64,000 nucleotides of DNA from Metaphire vulgaris (GCA_018105865.1 CM030835.1:5793316-5857315); one strand, 5' to 3'. Counted from the first letter of the stretch, positions 1 to 11,880 are shown. The notes: a model not told the origin generated them from the letters alone. Program-made: numbers and translations.

Positions 1-38
1 AATCACAGAGACTACATACTGTAATATGCAGTGCATGA

Positions 39-353
39 CAGTGGAAGTTCCAGGATTTCTTGGTGGGGGGAGGGGATGAAACGAATTCATAGGGAGTTGG
101 TGGCGGGGTGGATAAAATAGGAGGAAAAAATCAATAAACTTTGCCGGAAAAGACTGACAAAAGGGAATTTTATCCCCGATTTGCTACACTTTAACCGAAA
201 AAATAGGTTGACAAGCAAAAACGAAAAGAAAAGGTCATCCGCAGCTTTTCCTCGTAGTTTTACTAGACTTTTACCCAAAACTAGGTTTCACAAGCAAAAA
301 AGTCCGGTGGAAGGATGCTTCCCCCACTCATCCCCCACGTGGCACCGCCACTG
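39..353 (-). mobile_element. hAT-like MITE, family A (reverse copy)
   Basis: Reverse-oriented copy of the family best seen at 25056-25314. Ends are CAGTGG-AGTTCCAGGATTT on the left and GGCACCGCCACTG on the right. The inside contains the family's repeated modules (gacaagcaaaaa, ttttactagacttttac). The 8-bp flanks (gtgcatga / gtgactgg) match at only 5 of 8 positions, so the duplication is decayed. No transposase is encoded. Confidence 0.7.
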
Positions 354-499
354 GTGACTGGCTTATTATTCGTGGCGATAATACTACGACGATGACCAAT
401 TAGGAGAAAGTAAAGATGAGAGCGTGGCTGAGCGATCTCTTTATACTCGGACGATGGTCTGAATTTGTCCAGGAAAAAACTAGGATCAAGGATTGACAG

Positions 500-674
500 C
501 AGTGGCAGCTCCAGGATTTGGCAAGTGGGGGCCGTTGTGGTGGCAACTTCTAATCATGGGGCAACCATTTGTTGTTTGTTAGGTATGTAGTATTAAGTAT
601 GGGGTCCCAACAGGGGGGGCAGGCATTCAATAGGGGGCACGGGCCCCCGGGGTCTCCCTGTGGAGCCGCCACTG
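500..674 (+). mobile_element. hAT-like MITE, family B
   Basis: Begins CAGTGGCAGCTCCAGGATTT and ends GTGGAGCCGCCACTG, flanked by the perfect 8-bp duplication attgacag (492-499 and 675-682). The sequence is G-rich and closely matches 35395-35585. It is non-autonomous, at 175 bp. Confidence 0.85.
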
Positions 675-754
675 ATTGACAGAAGTGATTCTTTTCTCTT
701 TTTGTGTTCAGAAGAATAATTTTAAAATGTCAGCCAAAGTCAAAACTGAAATAA

Positions 755-920
755 TATGTATGTAGGTAAGTAAAATCTCGTGAATTTCTTATAGAGCTAT
801 AGAAATCTGGAACCGTGGTATAGCTGTTTATTCTTACGTGCTTAATCTACCGTTGAAGTAGCTGTAGCCGAAGTTTAGTGGTCAGCCGGGCAAGGTCAAT
901 TCCAGAGATCAGTCAGAGTG
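755..920. repeat. dispersed repeat (same family as 59635-59890)
   Basis: Shares the string gtaagtaaaatctcgtg followed by a g.atttctatag-type segment, and later cttattcttac/aggc, with 59640-59780. A related but more diverged copy lies at 7060-7345. It is probably the 3' end of a LINE or SINE read in reverse; the class is not established. Confidence 0.5.
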
Positions 921-1019
921 GGCGTGGGGAAACAGCAAGACAGACTGAAAAACAGATGACGTAATTTAGCTCTATAGATGTGATAGTACTAAAGACGACG
1001 ATAAATGCATGACAATCTT

Positions 1020-1194
1020 CAGGGATATTTTTGCACCCCCCCCCCCAACACCCCCACCCCAACATACTTCCAATTGGAGACCGACACCCCAAATTCAGCT
1101 ATAGAATGACCTTTTTGCGTGTCATACTTTTTTGGGCAGGGGACTCCCAGAATTTACCGACACCTCCAAATTGATAATTCTAAAAATAACCATG
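1020..1194 (+). mobile_element. hAT-like MITE, family E
   Basis: Begins CAGGGATATTTTTGCACC and ends TAAAAATAACCATG, the same ends as 42272-42447 in opposite orientation. It contains a C-rich tract and the motif gacctttttgcgtgtca. The flanking 8-mers acaatctt / gcaataat match at 5 of 8 positions. Confidence 0.65.
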
Positions 1195-1202
1195 GCAATA
1201 AT

Positions 1203-1859
1203 CGATACGATAGACGGTTCTAGAGTGACTCACTGAAGCCTGCGCGGTTTCTCTAGAATGTGATTTTGAAGCTCCTGTACGAAGCTAACAATAGAAACGA
1301 AGACTGAAAACGTCGACTGTGTGTCAAAAGAGCTCATATTCATTCGTTTCATCGCAGAAAATGCTCTTTCTGATGATGCTCCTGCAGTTTGCATCATTGT
1401 CTCTTAACTGCCAAGTTTTACCAACACGAAATTTCACATTGCTCTAACAATTTGCGTCTATCTTAAGATTCGCCGTTCGATATAGAGATATTGGCATAAA
1501 TGATACCGGTTGCTATCATATCATCTCAGGTGATGAAAACGTTATAGCTGTGAATCGTTTACTTACCTCTAAAATTCAGAATACTGTTCAAGTCGGTCCC
1601 TGAACGCTTGCAAACGCAGAATTCATAATAATAAAAGAATTATACTATATATGCATTGCACAAGTTTTGGAAACCTAGGAGCATCGAATAGTAAAACCAG
1701 CCACGCCTTTTTCTTCTTTCTTCCTCCTCCTCCTCCTACTCCTCTTCTTAAACCTGATCACAGCAAAGTGCACGAATAAGTCCTTTTCCTTAACAGTTAA
1801 CGCTTTCACTCCATCGACTGCGTGAGACGACGGTCGAGTGAATGGAAATCGAAGGCCCA
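1203..1859. other. no gene recognised
   Basis: Mixed-composition sequence with stops in all frames and a pyrimidine-rich run near 1710-1750 (cctcctcctcct). Nothing coding or repetitive is identified. Confidence 0.5.
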
Positions 1860-1860
1860 C

Positions 1861-1902
<42 letters not shown>

Positions 1903-2233
1903 GCAGCAGCAGCAGTGCGACGCCCTCTGGTGGTCAGAGAAGCACTTCGCTGGCAGATGACGACGACGACGACGACGACGTTTGATGCGTCAAATGAAGC
2001 ATTTCGCTTGATTTTCAATCAAACGCATTCGACCATTAGCTGAGCAGACGGTCATTTCGCGCGCCCTCCGTGAGAGCATCGACATCAACGACACTTTTCC
2101 AAGTACGAGGCTATAAAAGAGAACTAACTTATATATATAATTATATATATAAATATATACAGTAAGATAGTTCTTATATATATATATATATATATATATG
2201 CATATATGTAATTGTGCGTGTGTGTGTGTGTGT
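1860..2233. repeat. microsatellite cluster: CAG, GAC, TA, GT
   Basis: CAG runs at 1860-1914, GAC at 1958-1980, interrupted TA at 2130-2208 and GT at 2215-2233. The poly-A/poly-T-residue ORFs crossing it are by-products of the triplet runs. Confidence 0.9.
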
Positions 2234-2612
2234 TGCTCTGTGCGTATGAATGACAGTCTGACTATGCACGATGTGCGGTCAACTTTCTTCGATTCTCTGA
2301 AACCATTTTGTTCAAATTGAACGCCGCCTACAGAAGGCGGCTCTAGATCTCTCATCAACTGATTCGATTTTAGAAAGAATTATTGGCGTTGAACGCTTAA
2401 TTAAAGATGGACACTGTCGCAGAGTGCGGAAAATCATTCATGGCTCTCCGAGTCCAAAGTAAGACCTAGATCGCTTTTTCTCAGATCAATCAGATTAATA
2501 ATTATTCATCAGAGCTGTTGTCGCTGGAAACGAGAGACAATTTCTGAGAAGAAATTAGTTGAGTCTTGTCGCAGAATTCTTAATCTCGCAAAGTTGCTAA
2601 TAGGCTTAAATG

Positions 2613-2798
2613 CAGTGTTTATTCTAGCCACCTTGACATTGTGGGGAGTTTGAAATGTTTGAGGGGACAAGATTTGTCTCTCCAAGCTTTGGGGGGAGGA
2701 TTTCCATTCCCCCAAGCCAACATATACAAATTTGGAGGAATTTAAAACTCTGGGGGAATCCCCCCCACACAAAAAAATAAGGCCTAGAATAAACACTG
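2613..2798 (+). mobile_element. hAT-like MITE, family D
   Basis: Ends CAGTGTTTATTCTAG and CTAGAATAAACACTG are perfect inverted repeats. The flanking 8-mers cttaaatg (2605-2612) and cctaaatg (2799-2806) differ at one base. Inside are G-runs and C-runs that pair with each other. Confidence 0.85.
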
Positions 2799-2806
2799 CC
2801 TAAATG

Positions 2807-3200
2807 AAATAGATTCATAAGATATAACGGTTGAAATAGTTTAATATATAAGATACGAAATTTGAAGTTCAGCCAGCAGACTTCTTAACTATGAATTTGA
2901 ATTTGAATACATTATTTCTCCACGATATTAGCTATATTGAATTCAGAAACGAAAATAGCCGACAAAATATTTCCTTAATAAGCAGTAGCACATAATTATA
3001 TTCTTCGAATATCGAAGTGAAATATGCCAGGATGAAAGTCTTGATGTGGACACTTTTTTGTTCACGATCTCTCTAACCCGTTGATTATGGCTATACGCAG
3101 ATATGTAATATAATACGTAGATAGATAAGGAATTTAGAAAATGCCTTTTAAAAGCTCTTTAGTGAAACTCAAATTATGCGAATCTCTTGTCTCGACACTA
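2807..3200. other. no gene recognised
   Basis: AT-rich sequence without usable reading frames or clear repeats. Confidence 0.5.
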
Positions 3201-3208
3201 CTTACGGA

Positions 3209-3383
3209 CAGGTTGCGATTTGTGACCTGGAGCAGTGGGGGGGGGATATGTCGAGCTTGGGGAGGGATGTAGTTGTTGGAAACTGTAGCAGTGGGGGATG
3301 TAGTGGTGGGGGATGTAGCAGTAGGGGGATGCAGTTGGGCAGTGGGGGGAGATTCCCTTCCCCTCCCCGCAAATCGCGCCCTG
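3209..3383 (+). mobile_element. hAT-like MITE with internal G-rich minisatellite
   Basis: Ends CAGGTTGCGATTTG and CGCAAATCGCGCCCTG form an inverted repeat. The flanking 8-mers cttacgga / cttacggg differ at one base. The interior (3230-3360) repeats a unit of about 16 bp of the type GGGGGATGTAGCAGTG, with at least six G-tracts that could form a quadruplex. Confidence 0.75.
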
Positions 3384-3391
3384 CTTACGGG

Positions 3392-3917
3392 TTCTAAATG
3401 ATAGAACTCGTGTTTAAAGTTCGCCCTTTAGCTGTTTTACTATATTCTGTTTTAACCATTGGCAAATGCATCTTGTAGTAGTTCGATCGAATTCCCTTTA
3501 CAAGTAGTCTTCGGTTTCTTTCCATCTGTTCCACTCTCCGCGTCTTTTCGAATATACACATCTGGTCTCTCGGACGCGTATCTAAGAAGTATGCGTTAAT
3601 TAAGTGCATGCTCGAAGGAAGTAGCCATTTTTGTTCAGATAAACTTCGACATCTATATGAAAACGGTCATCAGTTGCAGTCTGCAGTGCCCCGCCTCGCT
3701 GTTACGGTCCCCAGAGGCACCGGTAACTTCTCTACCGTTTCCCTTTCGTCAAATTAATTTAAATTCCTTGCACGACGTCTTCATTGTCGACTTCTATTCG
3801 CTGCTGTGCTAATTTCAACAGATGCAGAATGGTGTCGAATACTTTTTAAAAGATTCAATTATTCTTTCATACTGAGACTTTCTCACAATAATTATTTAAT
3901 CTAATCCATATTTTATA
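3392..3917. other. no gene recognised
   Basis: No reading frame with exon-like borders and no recognised repeat. Confidence 0.5.
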
Positions 3918-3919
3918 TA

Positions 3920-4728
3920 CACGGTGATCACGAAAATCGGGACCCCCTAGATTAATGAATATAACTCAATGAAAAGTCAAGTAATATTCAACAAAGTTGT
4001 AGTACGTGTACTTTAGATAGTTCTAACGATATTCCACTCATAGTTTGTGTTCAAACGGTCCGCCATTTGCTGCACTACACGCACGAAGACGCCTACGCAA
4101 TTGCTTGAATGACGCATCAATGATGCCTTGATCAATCTCGTCCCACACTTGCATGATGCGTTGTCACAGGTCCTCAATATCACGGACTTTCGTTCGGTGA
4201 ACGCGTTCCTGCATAACACTCCAAATTTTTTAATCCACCAGATTCAAATCCGGGCTGTTGGGTGGCCAGAGAGTAGGCGGAATGAAGTCCGGCGCTTCGT
4301 TACCTAACAGTTCAACTGTCTCTTGAGCTCTGTGTGCCGGTGCGCCGTCCTGTTGGAATGTGTAATAATCTGAGAAATTTCGGATGTCCGGCAGCAGTCC
4401 CTGCATCAAGCAGCATCAGTAGGACGTCTCTGTAATACTGTCCGTTAACTTTTACCCCCGGCTCGACGAAGTGAATAGCTGTACGACCGAGTGCTGAAAC
4501 ACCAACTGATACCATTAAGGACTTGGTGAAAGTCGGACGAGTACGCAGAAGACGAGCGCCAGTGATGTCCTTCTTTCTTGTACCAGCTGCAGCGTAGAGG
4601 CGAAATATTTTTTGAGGATCGAGACTGTCTCCTAGGCCTAATATAGTTAAAATTTCAGCATGATTGGTCGAAAGGTTGTTAAGTTATACTCATTAATCTA
4701 GGGGGTCCCGATTTTCGTGATCACGGTG
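3920..4728 (-). pseudogene. decayed Tc1/mariner transposon copy
   Basis: The two ends are about 40-bp inverted repeats (CACGGTGATCACGAAAATCG on the left and its near-perfect complement on the right), bordered by TA on both sides (3918-3919 and 4729-4730) as expected of Tc1/mariner insertions. The minus strand encodes the C-terminal part of a DDE transposase. The blocks FQQDGAPAHRAQE, WPPNSPDLN and KIWSVMQERVHRTKVRDIED can be read, and they hold the second and third catalytic acidic residues. The N-terminal DNA-binding half is missing. At least two in-frame stops interrupt the rest, one at the usual Tyr of the NPVDY motif and one just after VRDIEDL, so it cannot make a working enzyme. At about 0.8 kb it is shorter than an intact element of 1.3-1.6 kb. 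Confidence 0.85.
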
Positions 4729-4729
4729 T

Positions 4730-5029
4730 AGAAGATAATTTCCCATTTTTCATTTGTTTACACAGTATTTTTACTTGTTTCTCTCTAAAAATTTACAAAC
4801 GAGGTGATTAAATGGGCAGGTAAATCAAATCAAATAATAAATAACTAAAGGAATATAGATCGTCTTAATTCAGATACAAAACGAAAATATTACACGAAAC
4901 ACGACAGCATTAAATATAAAATCACGAGTTCTAAATTAAGACCAATACTGCAGTCTAATTGGTTTCTGGGTGTGTCATTGCGAGTAATAATTATTATTTC
5001 GCATACTCGATGGTAACCATTAAAAAGAC
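4730..5029. other. no gene recognised
   Basis: AT-rich spacer between the mariner relic and a LINE fragment. Confidence 0.4.
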
Positions 5030-5260
5030 AGCTTTTCTTCTTTGGGCACATAATGAGGAAGGAGGGCCTGGAGCATTTGGCAATAATCGGAAAATTAGAG
5101 GGGAAAAGAGCAAGAGGAAGGCAGAGAAACACCCATGTAGACTGCCTAGTGCCTACAAGAAGAAAATGAGAGAGTGAAGAACAACATCGAATTAATAAGA
5201 GGATGTCATGGTCGAACAAAGTGAAAATCCATGGCCGCTAACGTAGAAATACACAGCACC
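5030..5260 (+). pseudogene. LINE ORF2 C-terminal fragment
   Basis: Frame reading LFFGHIMRKEGLEHLAIIGK followed by EGKRARGRQR. The FGHxxRKEGLEHL...GKxxGKRxRGRQR pattern is typical of the region after the reverse transcriptase domain in CR1/Jockey/RTE-like non-LTR elements. Both ends are truncated and stops follow, so it is a dead 5'-truncated copy. Confidence 0.65.
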
Positions 5261-5283
5261 TAAAGAAGAATATTCGATGCATT

Positions 5284-5498
5284 CAGGGCCATATTAAAGC
5301 GGGGGGCTGAGAGGGCTGAAGCCCCAAGTCCACCATAAAAAATAGGCCCACCGTTTTTCCAGCGACAACCTTTTTTGGTTGTCAGAGATGTTCAGTGAAG
5401 GCGGCGGGAAATTTTACAAGAGCAATTTTCAAATTATGGAAGCGACGAGTTTTTTTACTTTTCAGCCCCAGGCCCACTCGGACCTTAATCCGGCCCCG
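5284..5498 (+). mobile_element. hAT-like MITE (CAGGGCC ends)
   Basis: Starts CAGGGCCATATTAAAG and ends CTTAATCCGGCCCCG. A perfect 8-bp duplication gatgcatt lies at 5276-5283 and 5499-5506. Length 215 bp, no coding capacity. Confidence 0.85.
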
Positions 5499-6010
5499 GA
5501 TGCATTCTTAGCTGCTTACACAGCAGCCACTAACGACGTATATCGGCCTATAATAACGTCGCTACAGTGGCGGCTTTGAGTAATAATTTTCTTATTTCAG
5601 ATGTTACGTCTCACAAGTATGCTTATCGTTATCAGTTTTATCTGCATAAAAGAAACTATTGCATGCAGCATAGACGTTAAAGCTCATTCGACCCCCTGCC
5701 TTTCACTGCACGGACTAAATAGCAACACAAAAACGGAATTGATCTGCTAGCCTTGCTCAGTATCTCTGCCTTGATATCGTCGTATAGAGAAGAAAATGAA
5801 GAGCTTTATCTTATCTTTTGGTGTACAGCACTTAACGCAGGTCAAAGTACAACACCTACAGTACAATATAGTCTAATCAACTGTATGACGTTGAAAGTTC
5901 AAGAACATTTAGTCAGACCAAATGCAATCGACTAGTAATCGAATCGCCATTCCGTTGTTTTGCAGGTAAGTCCTATACTGAGCAGCAGCTGATAGTCATG
6001 CCCGTTTCTT

Positions 6011-6013
<3 letters not shown>

Positions 6014-6096
<83 letters not shown>

Positions 6097-6152
6097 TAAC
6101 AAGGTTTAAAGTGGTTCAGTAGGGACTGTCCTGTGTGAGTTTTCAGTTTGAA

Positions 6153-6221
<69 letters not shown>
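6014..6221. repeat. AAT array facing ATT array
   Basis: About 83 bp of AAT (6014-6096), a 56-bp unique spacer, then about 69 bp of ATT (6153-6221). The two arrays are inverted relative to each other. The spacer includes gtttaaagtggttcag, which recurs near 19580 and 31267. Confidence 0.9.
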
Positions 6222-6554
6222 CTACGTTCCTCGTTAGAGATATGGAGGCTTACTATAACATTTTAAAAGAGTATTTAGCACGTCGTTAACAATACAAAGA
6301 AAGCACAAATCCATTCGGGTCACTGGAGAGATTCTCAGACCGCGTGCAATGCTCCTTCTCTGAATCACTTTAGATCCTTCCAGTAGCCCAAATTGGATCC
6401 CCCTGTCATACGTTCTAGAGTCTAGAATGCGTAGAATAGAATGCCCCTCTGACTTACAGTTTATAATGTACCAATCAACGGGGGAAACACTGTATTACTT
6501 ACTACTGTATGTCCGTTCAAAGGATAGAGCGTAAAAAGCTTGACAACGCACAGA

Positions 6555-9500
6555 ATGGCAGCTCCGTCGTCTAACCCTATGCCAGGAAACGACGGCGTGT
6601 ATCCGAAAGATGCAACGTATGAGCCACCTCCGCCTTACACACCGGGCAGCTACGGTAAGACTGAGACACAGGCATCTACGGTACGACCTATATAGTACTT
6701 TTACACGAGACTTTAATGCCTTTATGTAAAAGTGCATTCACCGACGAATCCGATAATTCGACTCACGTCAGATAGGGGCCTAAGGATTCTAGATAAAACT
6801 TATTAGACAGAACAGCAAGAATATTTGTAGTCATCGTCTCTTATTCTCATCTGCGCTCGGTCTAGAACTTACCCTGACCCTCTATCCTATATATAAGCCT
6901 ATATTAATACAACGAGTACATGCTCAGATCCAATTTTTAGAGTCTGCAGTTTAATTTCTGTTGCTTTACAATTTTACATTCATGAAACCTAGGTTTGTAT
7001 CAAAGGACCTATTGATCAAGTAAGTATGCAGGGCCTAAGTAGAATATCGCGAATGGTAAATTTATGTAGCGCTCTCAAGTAGAGCAGTACCGTAGCAGCT
7101 GGTTATTCTACAATAGGGCGCTTAGTCAATATTGAAATAGTGTGCGGATGGCCTGTCTGTATCCATAATATAGCGGCGATGCTGGTTTGTTATAGTTACG
7201 GAGGGAATGATTTCTGAAGCAGGACAGCTTTGAGTTTAGACCTAAAAAGACTTGATGAGATAATGCATGAATTAAAAGAAATGCGCATTCGGAACTTGTC
7301 TGACCGTGTCGTAGGCTGCGGAGAGAAGCTGCATGAATACGCATAGATTAGGCCTACTTGTCAGTTTATGCGGCTCGTTTATGCGGCTCGTTTATGGCTC
7401 AGCCAGTTTCGCTGCCGTAAATGAGCTCATTTAGCTCTTCGCTTTGCTATATGCTTTGCGAATGATTCTCGTTTTTCAAAAACGTATTTTCTGATCTATT
7501 TAGTTTATTTTTAACCACGATGTGACTAACGGGCGTTAGTGTTTCATTCAGGGCTTTGGCCCCCGGGCCAGACGGGAGATCTGGGAGGGAAAGATGACGT
7601 TGTACTTGATAACCAGATAAGCGAGAACGTGCAATACTACTTGTTCAACATTCTACATCCACTTCCCCTCGGGGGAAGAGGCTAACGGTCCGCTAACCTG
7701 ATCGCCCGGAGAACGAAGCCCTCGGGTGATTGTCTGAATGAAACACTGACTGAAGTAGTAGCGAGCGTGCCTACATGTGCTAGTAGTCTAACAGGAAGCG
7801 GTTCAAGCACACGAACGACATTATTCGTGGCTTAACTTCCGAAAGGGTTCAATTTTCGATTAGAAAACTATATATTACGCCTACATAAGAGAAGACATCG
7901 TTGACATTCGCTTAAACTAGTTCTATTACGTAAAAATTCACATTGAATAGAAATCATCGGTCGCATTTGGCGACGACACTTAGATCATTTGGTTTATTTG
8001 CGCTTTTGCGTATCAAATGATTCCAGGCACAAGTTCGATGTCGCCACCGAACATCAACGACACCGTTTATCCGATGCCACAGCCACCGCCGCCGCAGCCG
8101 CCCCCTTTCGGTCAGATGCCGTCCGAATCCTATCCACTGCAACAGTCCGTAATCATAGCACAGACGACGACGACGCCGAGTTTGTTGCAGTATGCATTCG
8201 GTCCCAGTCCTGCGTCGCTCGTCTGCCCCTACTGCAGCCGGTCGATCGTGACGATGGTTCGATACGATCCCGGTGCGTGCACCTGGGCGATCTTCGCCTG
8301 TCTAATGCTATGCCTGTGAGTTCCGAACGTGCAACGTTCATTCGCCCCATTCACAGGTTCACAACGCTGTATTAGATACGGAACGGATGACATTTGGTTG
8401 TTATTTTGTGACACCTCGATTGAACAACAAAATGGGGGGAGGAGGAGGGGTTCGAAAAGTTTGACAGGTGTTGACAGTGAAGGGGACCAAGAGAAATTGA
8501 CGTCAACAATTTCACTTTTTGCAAATAGAAAAAAATATGAAATTCTGAAATTCCATGCAATACTATTTATTGCAAAGGGGGAAAGCCTGACAAGCAAAAA
8601 TGGGCCATAACCACCACATTTTGACACTTGATGAGCATAAAAAGGAGGGAAGGGTCTCATCACTGCAAAAAAACTTCTAAACTTTTTAGCGGGACCCGTC
8701 ACTGATCTTAGGGTGGTCAAATGTTTTTGACATAATTATAGGGGGTCCACTGAAAGTTTGACAGTTGTTGACAAGGCGGAGGGGGTCAAAAATGTCCCAA
8801 AAATTGCTAACGTAATTATTGGAAACCCCTTTTGCAATTTAAGCCTGCCTATCAACGCATTTTTACGATTCAGTTAAAGCATAACGATCAGTATAGGCGC
8901 GGCTGGATAACTTCAGCGTCGTTTTTTACATTTTTATTTCCGCCTTTTCAAGTCCTTCAATAAACATTCAGTGGCGGTTTCACGTGGGGGGAATGGATGA
9001 GAACTTACGGACTTCTTTTTCGCGTGTGAAGCCTATTTTCGAGTAAAAGTCTAGTAAAAACTACGGGGCAAAAGCGCGAATGATCTTTTTTGCTTGTCAA
9101 CCTATTTATTGGTAAAAGTGTAGTAAAATTAAGGAAAAATCCCTTTTGTCAGCCCTTTTTCGGCAAAGTTTATTGATTTTTTCTTCTCTTTTCATCCCCC
9201 ACCAACTTCCTATAAATTCATTTCATCGCCCGTCAAGAAATCCTGGAACCGCCACCGCAAACATTGCTTAACTTTAACCTGTTATAGGCCCATAACGTTC
9301 TTGAATTTCTTTCTACTAATAACAGTGAAATTAACAGTGAAGCAACAAGTCTCTCCCACCGTCATTCGTTCATTCTCGTGCAGACAATGAACATATTAAA
9401 TCGTAAAAGAATCATCAAAAAGTAGCCCAAGGGGACGTACAGTATGGCTGGGGTCAAATATGCAGTCATTATTACAGTAAGAATCCAAATGGCTTCATGA

Positions 9501-9712
9501 TGGCTTACATGACGGGTTAATATTAAACTAGAGACGTTGAGCCAAATTCCACTGTGGCGTGTAATAAGTATTCTAAGCGCTGTTTGTAATTTTGGTTGTG
9601 TCGTAGGTGTTGGCTGTGTGCGTGGATGCCGTTTGTTGCAAAAGGCACAAAGGACGTCACTCACTCGTGTCCAAACTGTCACGCGATACTTGGAATATAC
9701 CGAAGGATGTAG
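6555..9712 (+). CDS. LITAF-domain membrane-associated protein (3 exons)
   Basis: Exons 6555-6654, 8027-8315 and 9607-9712 join in matching phases (1, then 2) with donors GTAAGA and GTGAGT and acceptors TTCCAG and TCGTAG, giving 164 residues. The N-terminal half is Pro-rich with a PPPPY motif (residues 24-28), a known ligand type for WW-domain ubiquitin ligases. The C-terminal LITAF domain shows CPYC (100-103), a hydrophobic Cys/Trp-rich stretch (about 118-140), then KDVTHSCPNCHAILG with CPNC at 151-154. In this family the two CxxC knuckles bind one zinc and the hydrophobic loop inserts into the cytosolic face of late endosome/lysosome membranes; LITAF and CDIP1 are vertebrate members. The function here is inferred from the family. 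The start at 6555 is the only ATG before the Pro-rich run. A GTAAGT donor near 5966 may end a noncoding first exon. Intron 2 carries a hAT-like element. Confidence 0.9.
7060..7345. repeat. dispersed repeat inside LITAF intron 1
   Basis: Aligns loosely with 59700-59890. Shared pieces are tta.tctac/taggcgct, gttgtta.agcta.gga, the string tttagacct.aa..acttga, then gagataatg. It is a diverged copy of the same repeat family. Confidence 0.55.
8969..9257 (+). mobile_element. hAT-like MITE, family A (in LITAF intron 2)
   Basis: Begins CAGTGGCGGTTTCACG and ends CCTGGAACCGCCACCG. The flanks taaacatt / caaacatt match at 7 of 8 positions. It contains the modules ggtaaaagtgtagtaaaa and tttttgcttgtcaacc. 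Confidence 0.85.
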
Positions 9713-10663
9713 CCACGCACTGGACATGCATCTTCTGGATTAACATTTTTACTTAAAGCAAAAACAAAAACAATCTGTCACAATCGAATACAGTAGTAGA
9801 GAGCGAATCTTCTAGATTCAAGAGAAACAAAGAGAGTCCAAAAGAATCGCTTTCCAAAAACTCTTTTTGCCAACTGCAATGCAGAGTAATTGAAAGAACC
9901 AAATGATTTCCAATATGAATACGAATATGAATATTGATTCAGTATTTCTTCAGCATATTACAAGCATGTTTGAACACAAATAATATGTAGTAGGCCTATT
10001 AACACTATTCAGGACCTTACATTTAATAACAACGTGCATTCTAAGTACTGAGATAAGAAGTTTCCGTAATTGGAACGCGTTCCAATTCGGGCAACTTTGA
10101 CTGTTCCATATAAGGCAGCAGGCACTACTTTTTTAGAAAACACTACTTGTTGGCGCAGAATTACTGTACATTAATGGAAAATTGTTTGCTCGATTAGCTT
10201 AAATATATGCAATAAATCACGTCGCTTACCTTCACTTGCATATAAATTACCGTGGTTAATAATTAACCTCTCAGAGACAAAGACTTTTTAGATAGAAATC
10301 TTGAAAATTCCATTCTTATGAAAATATCTCGGTAATTTTTACACCAGCGACAAACAACGCGCTTCTGTGTGACCCAATCTCAATAATTAGGCGCTGGGCA
10401 GAAGCCGTTTCACATACCTGAACAAGTAAACATCCGCAGAAAACGAGCGTTCCAATTAAGGAAACGTTCTATTTATGGCAACTCTCCCCCCTGCTGCCTC
10501 TTCCACACAGCTTTTCATCCATAGGCCAGCCACTAGTGGGTCATGTTGCTCGAACTTGCTTTTCGTTGAGTGATCTCTTGATTTGACCTTTGATCTTTTG
10601 CCGATGGATTTGGCGTTTCGTCGATTAAAACCTGTTAGTACTAGAAATGATGCTATTAAAATG

Positions 10664-10665
<2 letters not shown>
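9713..10665. other. no gene recognised; LITAF 3' flank
   Basis: Presumably contains the LITAF 3' UTR. No canonical AATAAA is seen close to the stop, and there is no other coding signal. Confidence 0.4.
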
Positions 10666-10737
<72 letters not shown>

Positions 10738-10740
10738 TTA

Positions 10741-10779
<39 letters not shown>

Positions 10780-10782
10780 TAA

Positions 10783-10863
<81 letters not shown>

Positions 10864-10930
10864 CGTCGCCACATAGTCATCACATCGTCTTCGTCATCGT
10901 TACTTCTGTTGTTGTTGTTGTTGTTGTTGA
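10666..10930. repeat. compound triplet microsatellite TTA-TAA-TAG-CAG-TTG
   Basis: TTA 10666-10736, TAA 10742-10780, TAG 10784-10831, CAG 10832-10863, then TTG 10907-10930. Neighbouring blocks differ by single-base changes, which suggests stepwise drift of one array. Confidence 0.9.
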
Positions 10931-10947
10931 TATATATTACTGATGGA

Positions 10948-11020
10948 CTAGTGACATGCATTCGCAAATTCTTCCTCTACGACTCCGTCCACCGGAATCT
11001 GGACTCTCAGTTTGTTGTCG
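10948..11020 (-). CDS. possible terminal exon, unknown protein
   Basis: On the minus strand a plausible acceptor (TCAATCAATCAG) at 11021 precedes an open frame of 23 codons, DNKLRVQIPVDGVVEEEFAN then ACH, and a TAG stop at 10948-10950. The composition looks protein-like, but no upstream exon was found, so this may be chance. Confidence 0.2.
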
Positions 11021-11340
11021 CTGATTGATTGAAAGGCAAATGTAGCGGAAATGTTTTCATTGTCGGGTCTGATCGTCAGCCGGGCTAAGGTTCAGAAGCA
11101 TCGATATCGTCTTGTGAATACCGGATGAGACTTCTTCGTACGCATCGTCGTGCGCATCTTCGTTACCCATTCGCTAATCGAATAATTTACGAGATTGTCG
11201 AAGATTTAATCGCGACCGAATATTGAACACGGTTCTCTTCCACAACTGAAGGACGAATCAACGCATGGAAATCTAGGCTAAATACTTCGCAATCGAATTT
11301 ACACTTGGCTATAGTTCAAAAGTTCAACACTATTATTAGA

Positions 11341-11880
11341 TTACATCATGAGACGGATTGAAAACACGAATGGATTGGGAACATCTCTAAAGCCAGAAAA
11401 TGTAGATGATGCATGTCTAATAGCGGAGTGGCTCTCAAGGCCTGCAGAACTAACGTTGGCCTTAATGACGGAGAGTGGAAAATTTGGATTAGAAATAAAC
11501 ACTAATAAAACAAAGATAATGCCAATTGCAAAGAAAGTCGGAGACTGGCCAATAGTTATACACAGCAGAAAAGAAATGGAAATGGCGAGGACTTTCGTTT
11601 ACATGGGAAGTGAATTGAAGGCAGAGGGAGGTTCGAACCTGGAGATTAAAAGATGGATAGAAATAGCAGGATCTACATTCAACAACAGTTTCAAAAGACA
11701 TGACAATTGGCTGAAAACTAAAATAAGAACTCTAAGCACTTGTATAACGTCATTACTAATATGTGGATGTGAATCTTGGACCATAAAAAAGAATTGGAGA
11801 AAAAAATAATAGCACAAGATTGGATGCCAAAATTTAAAAAGATCATGAATCATGTTACATAGATAAATAGATCAAATAGT
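11341..11880 (+). pseudogene. LINE reverse-transcriptase C-terminal fragment
   Basis: A 153-codon frame (11348-11809) has the blocks SGKFGLEINTNKTKIM, FVYMGSELKAEGG, IKRWIEIAGSTFN, KTKIRTLSTCITSLLICGCE and SWTIKK. These match the end of non-LTR reverse transcriptases (LxxNxxKTK, YLG, LLYGCESW). The upstream YADD-like region is damaged, and the copy ends in a frameshift after SWTIKKNW. Confidence 0.75.

Noticed and set aside
5379..5579. 66-codon ORF
   Set aside because: Lies mostly inside the hAT-like element 5284-5498.
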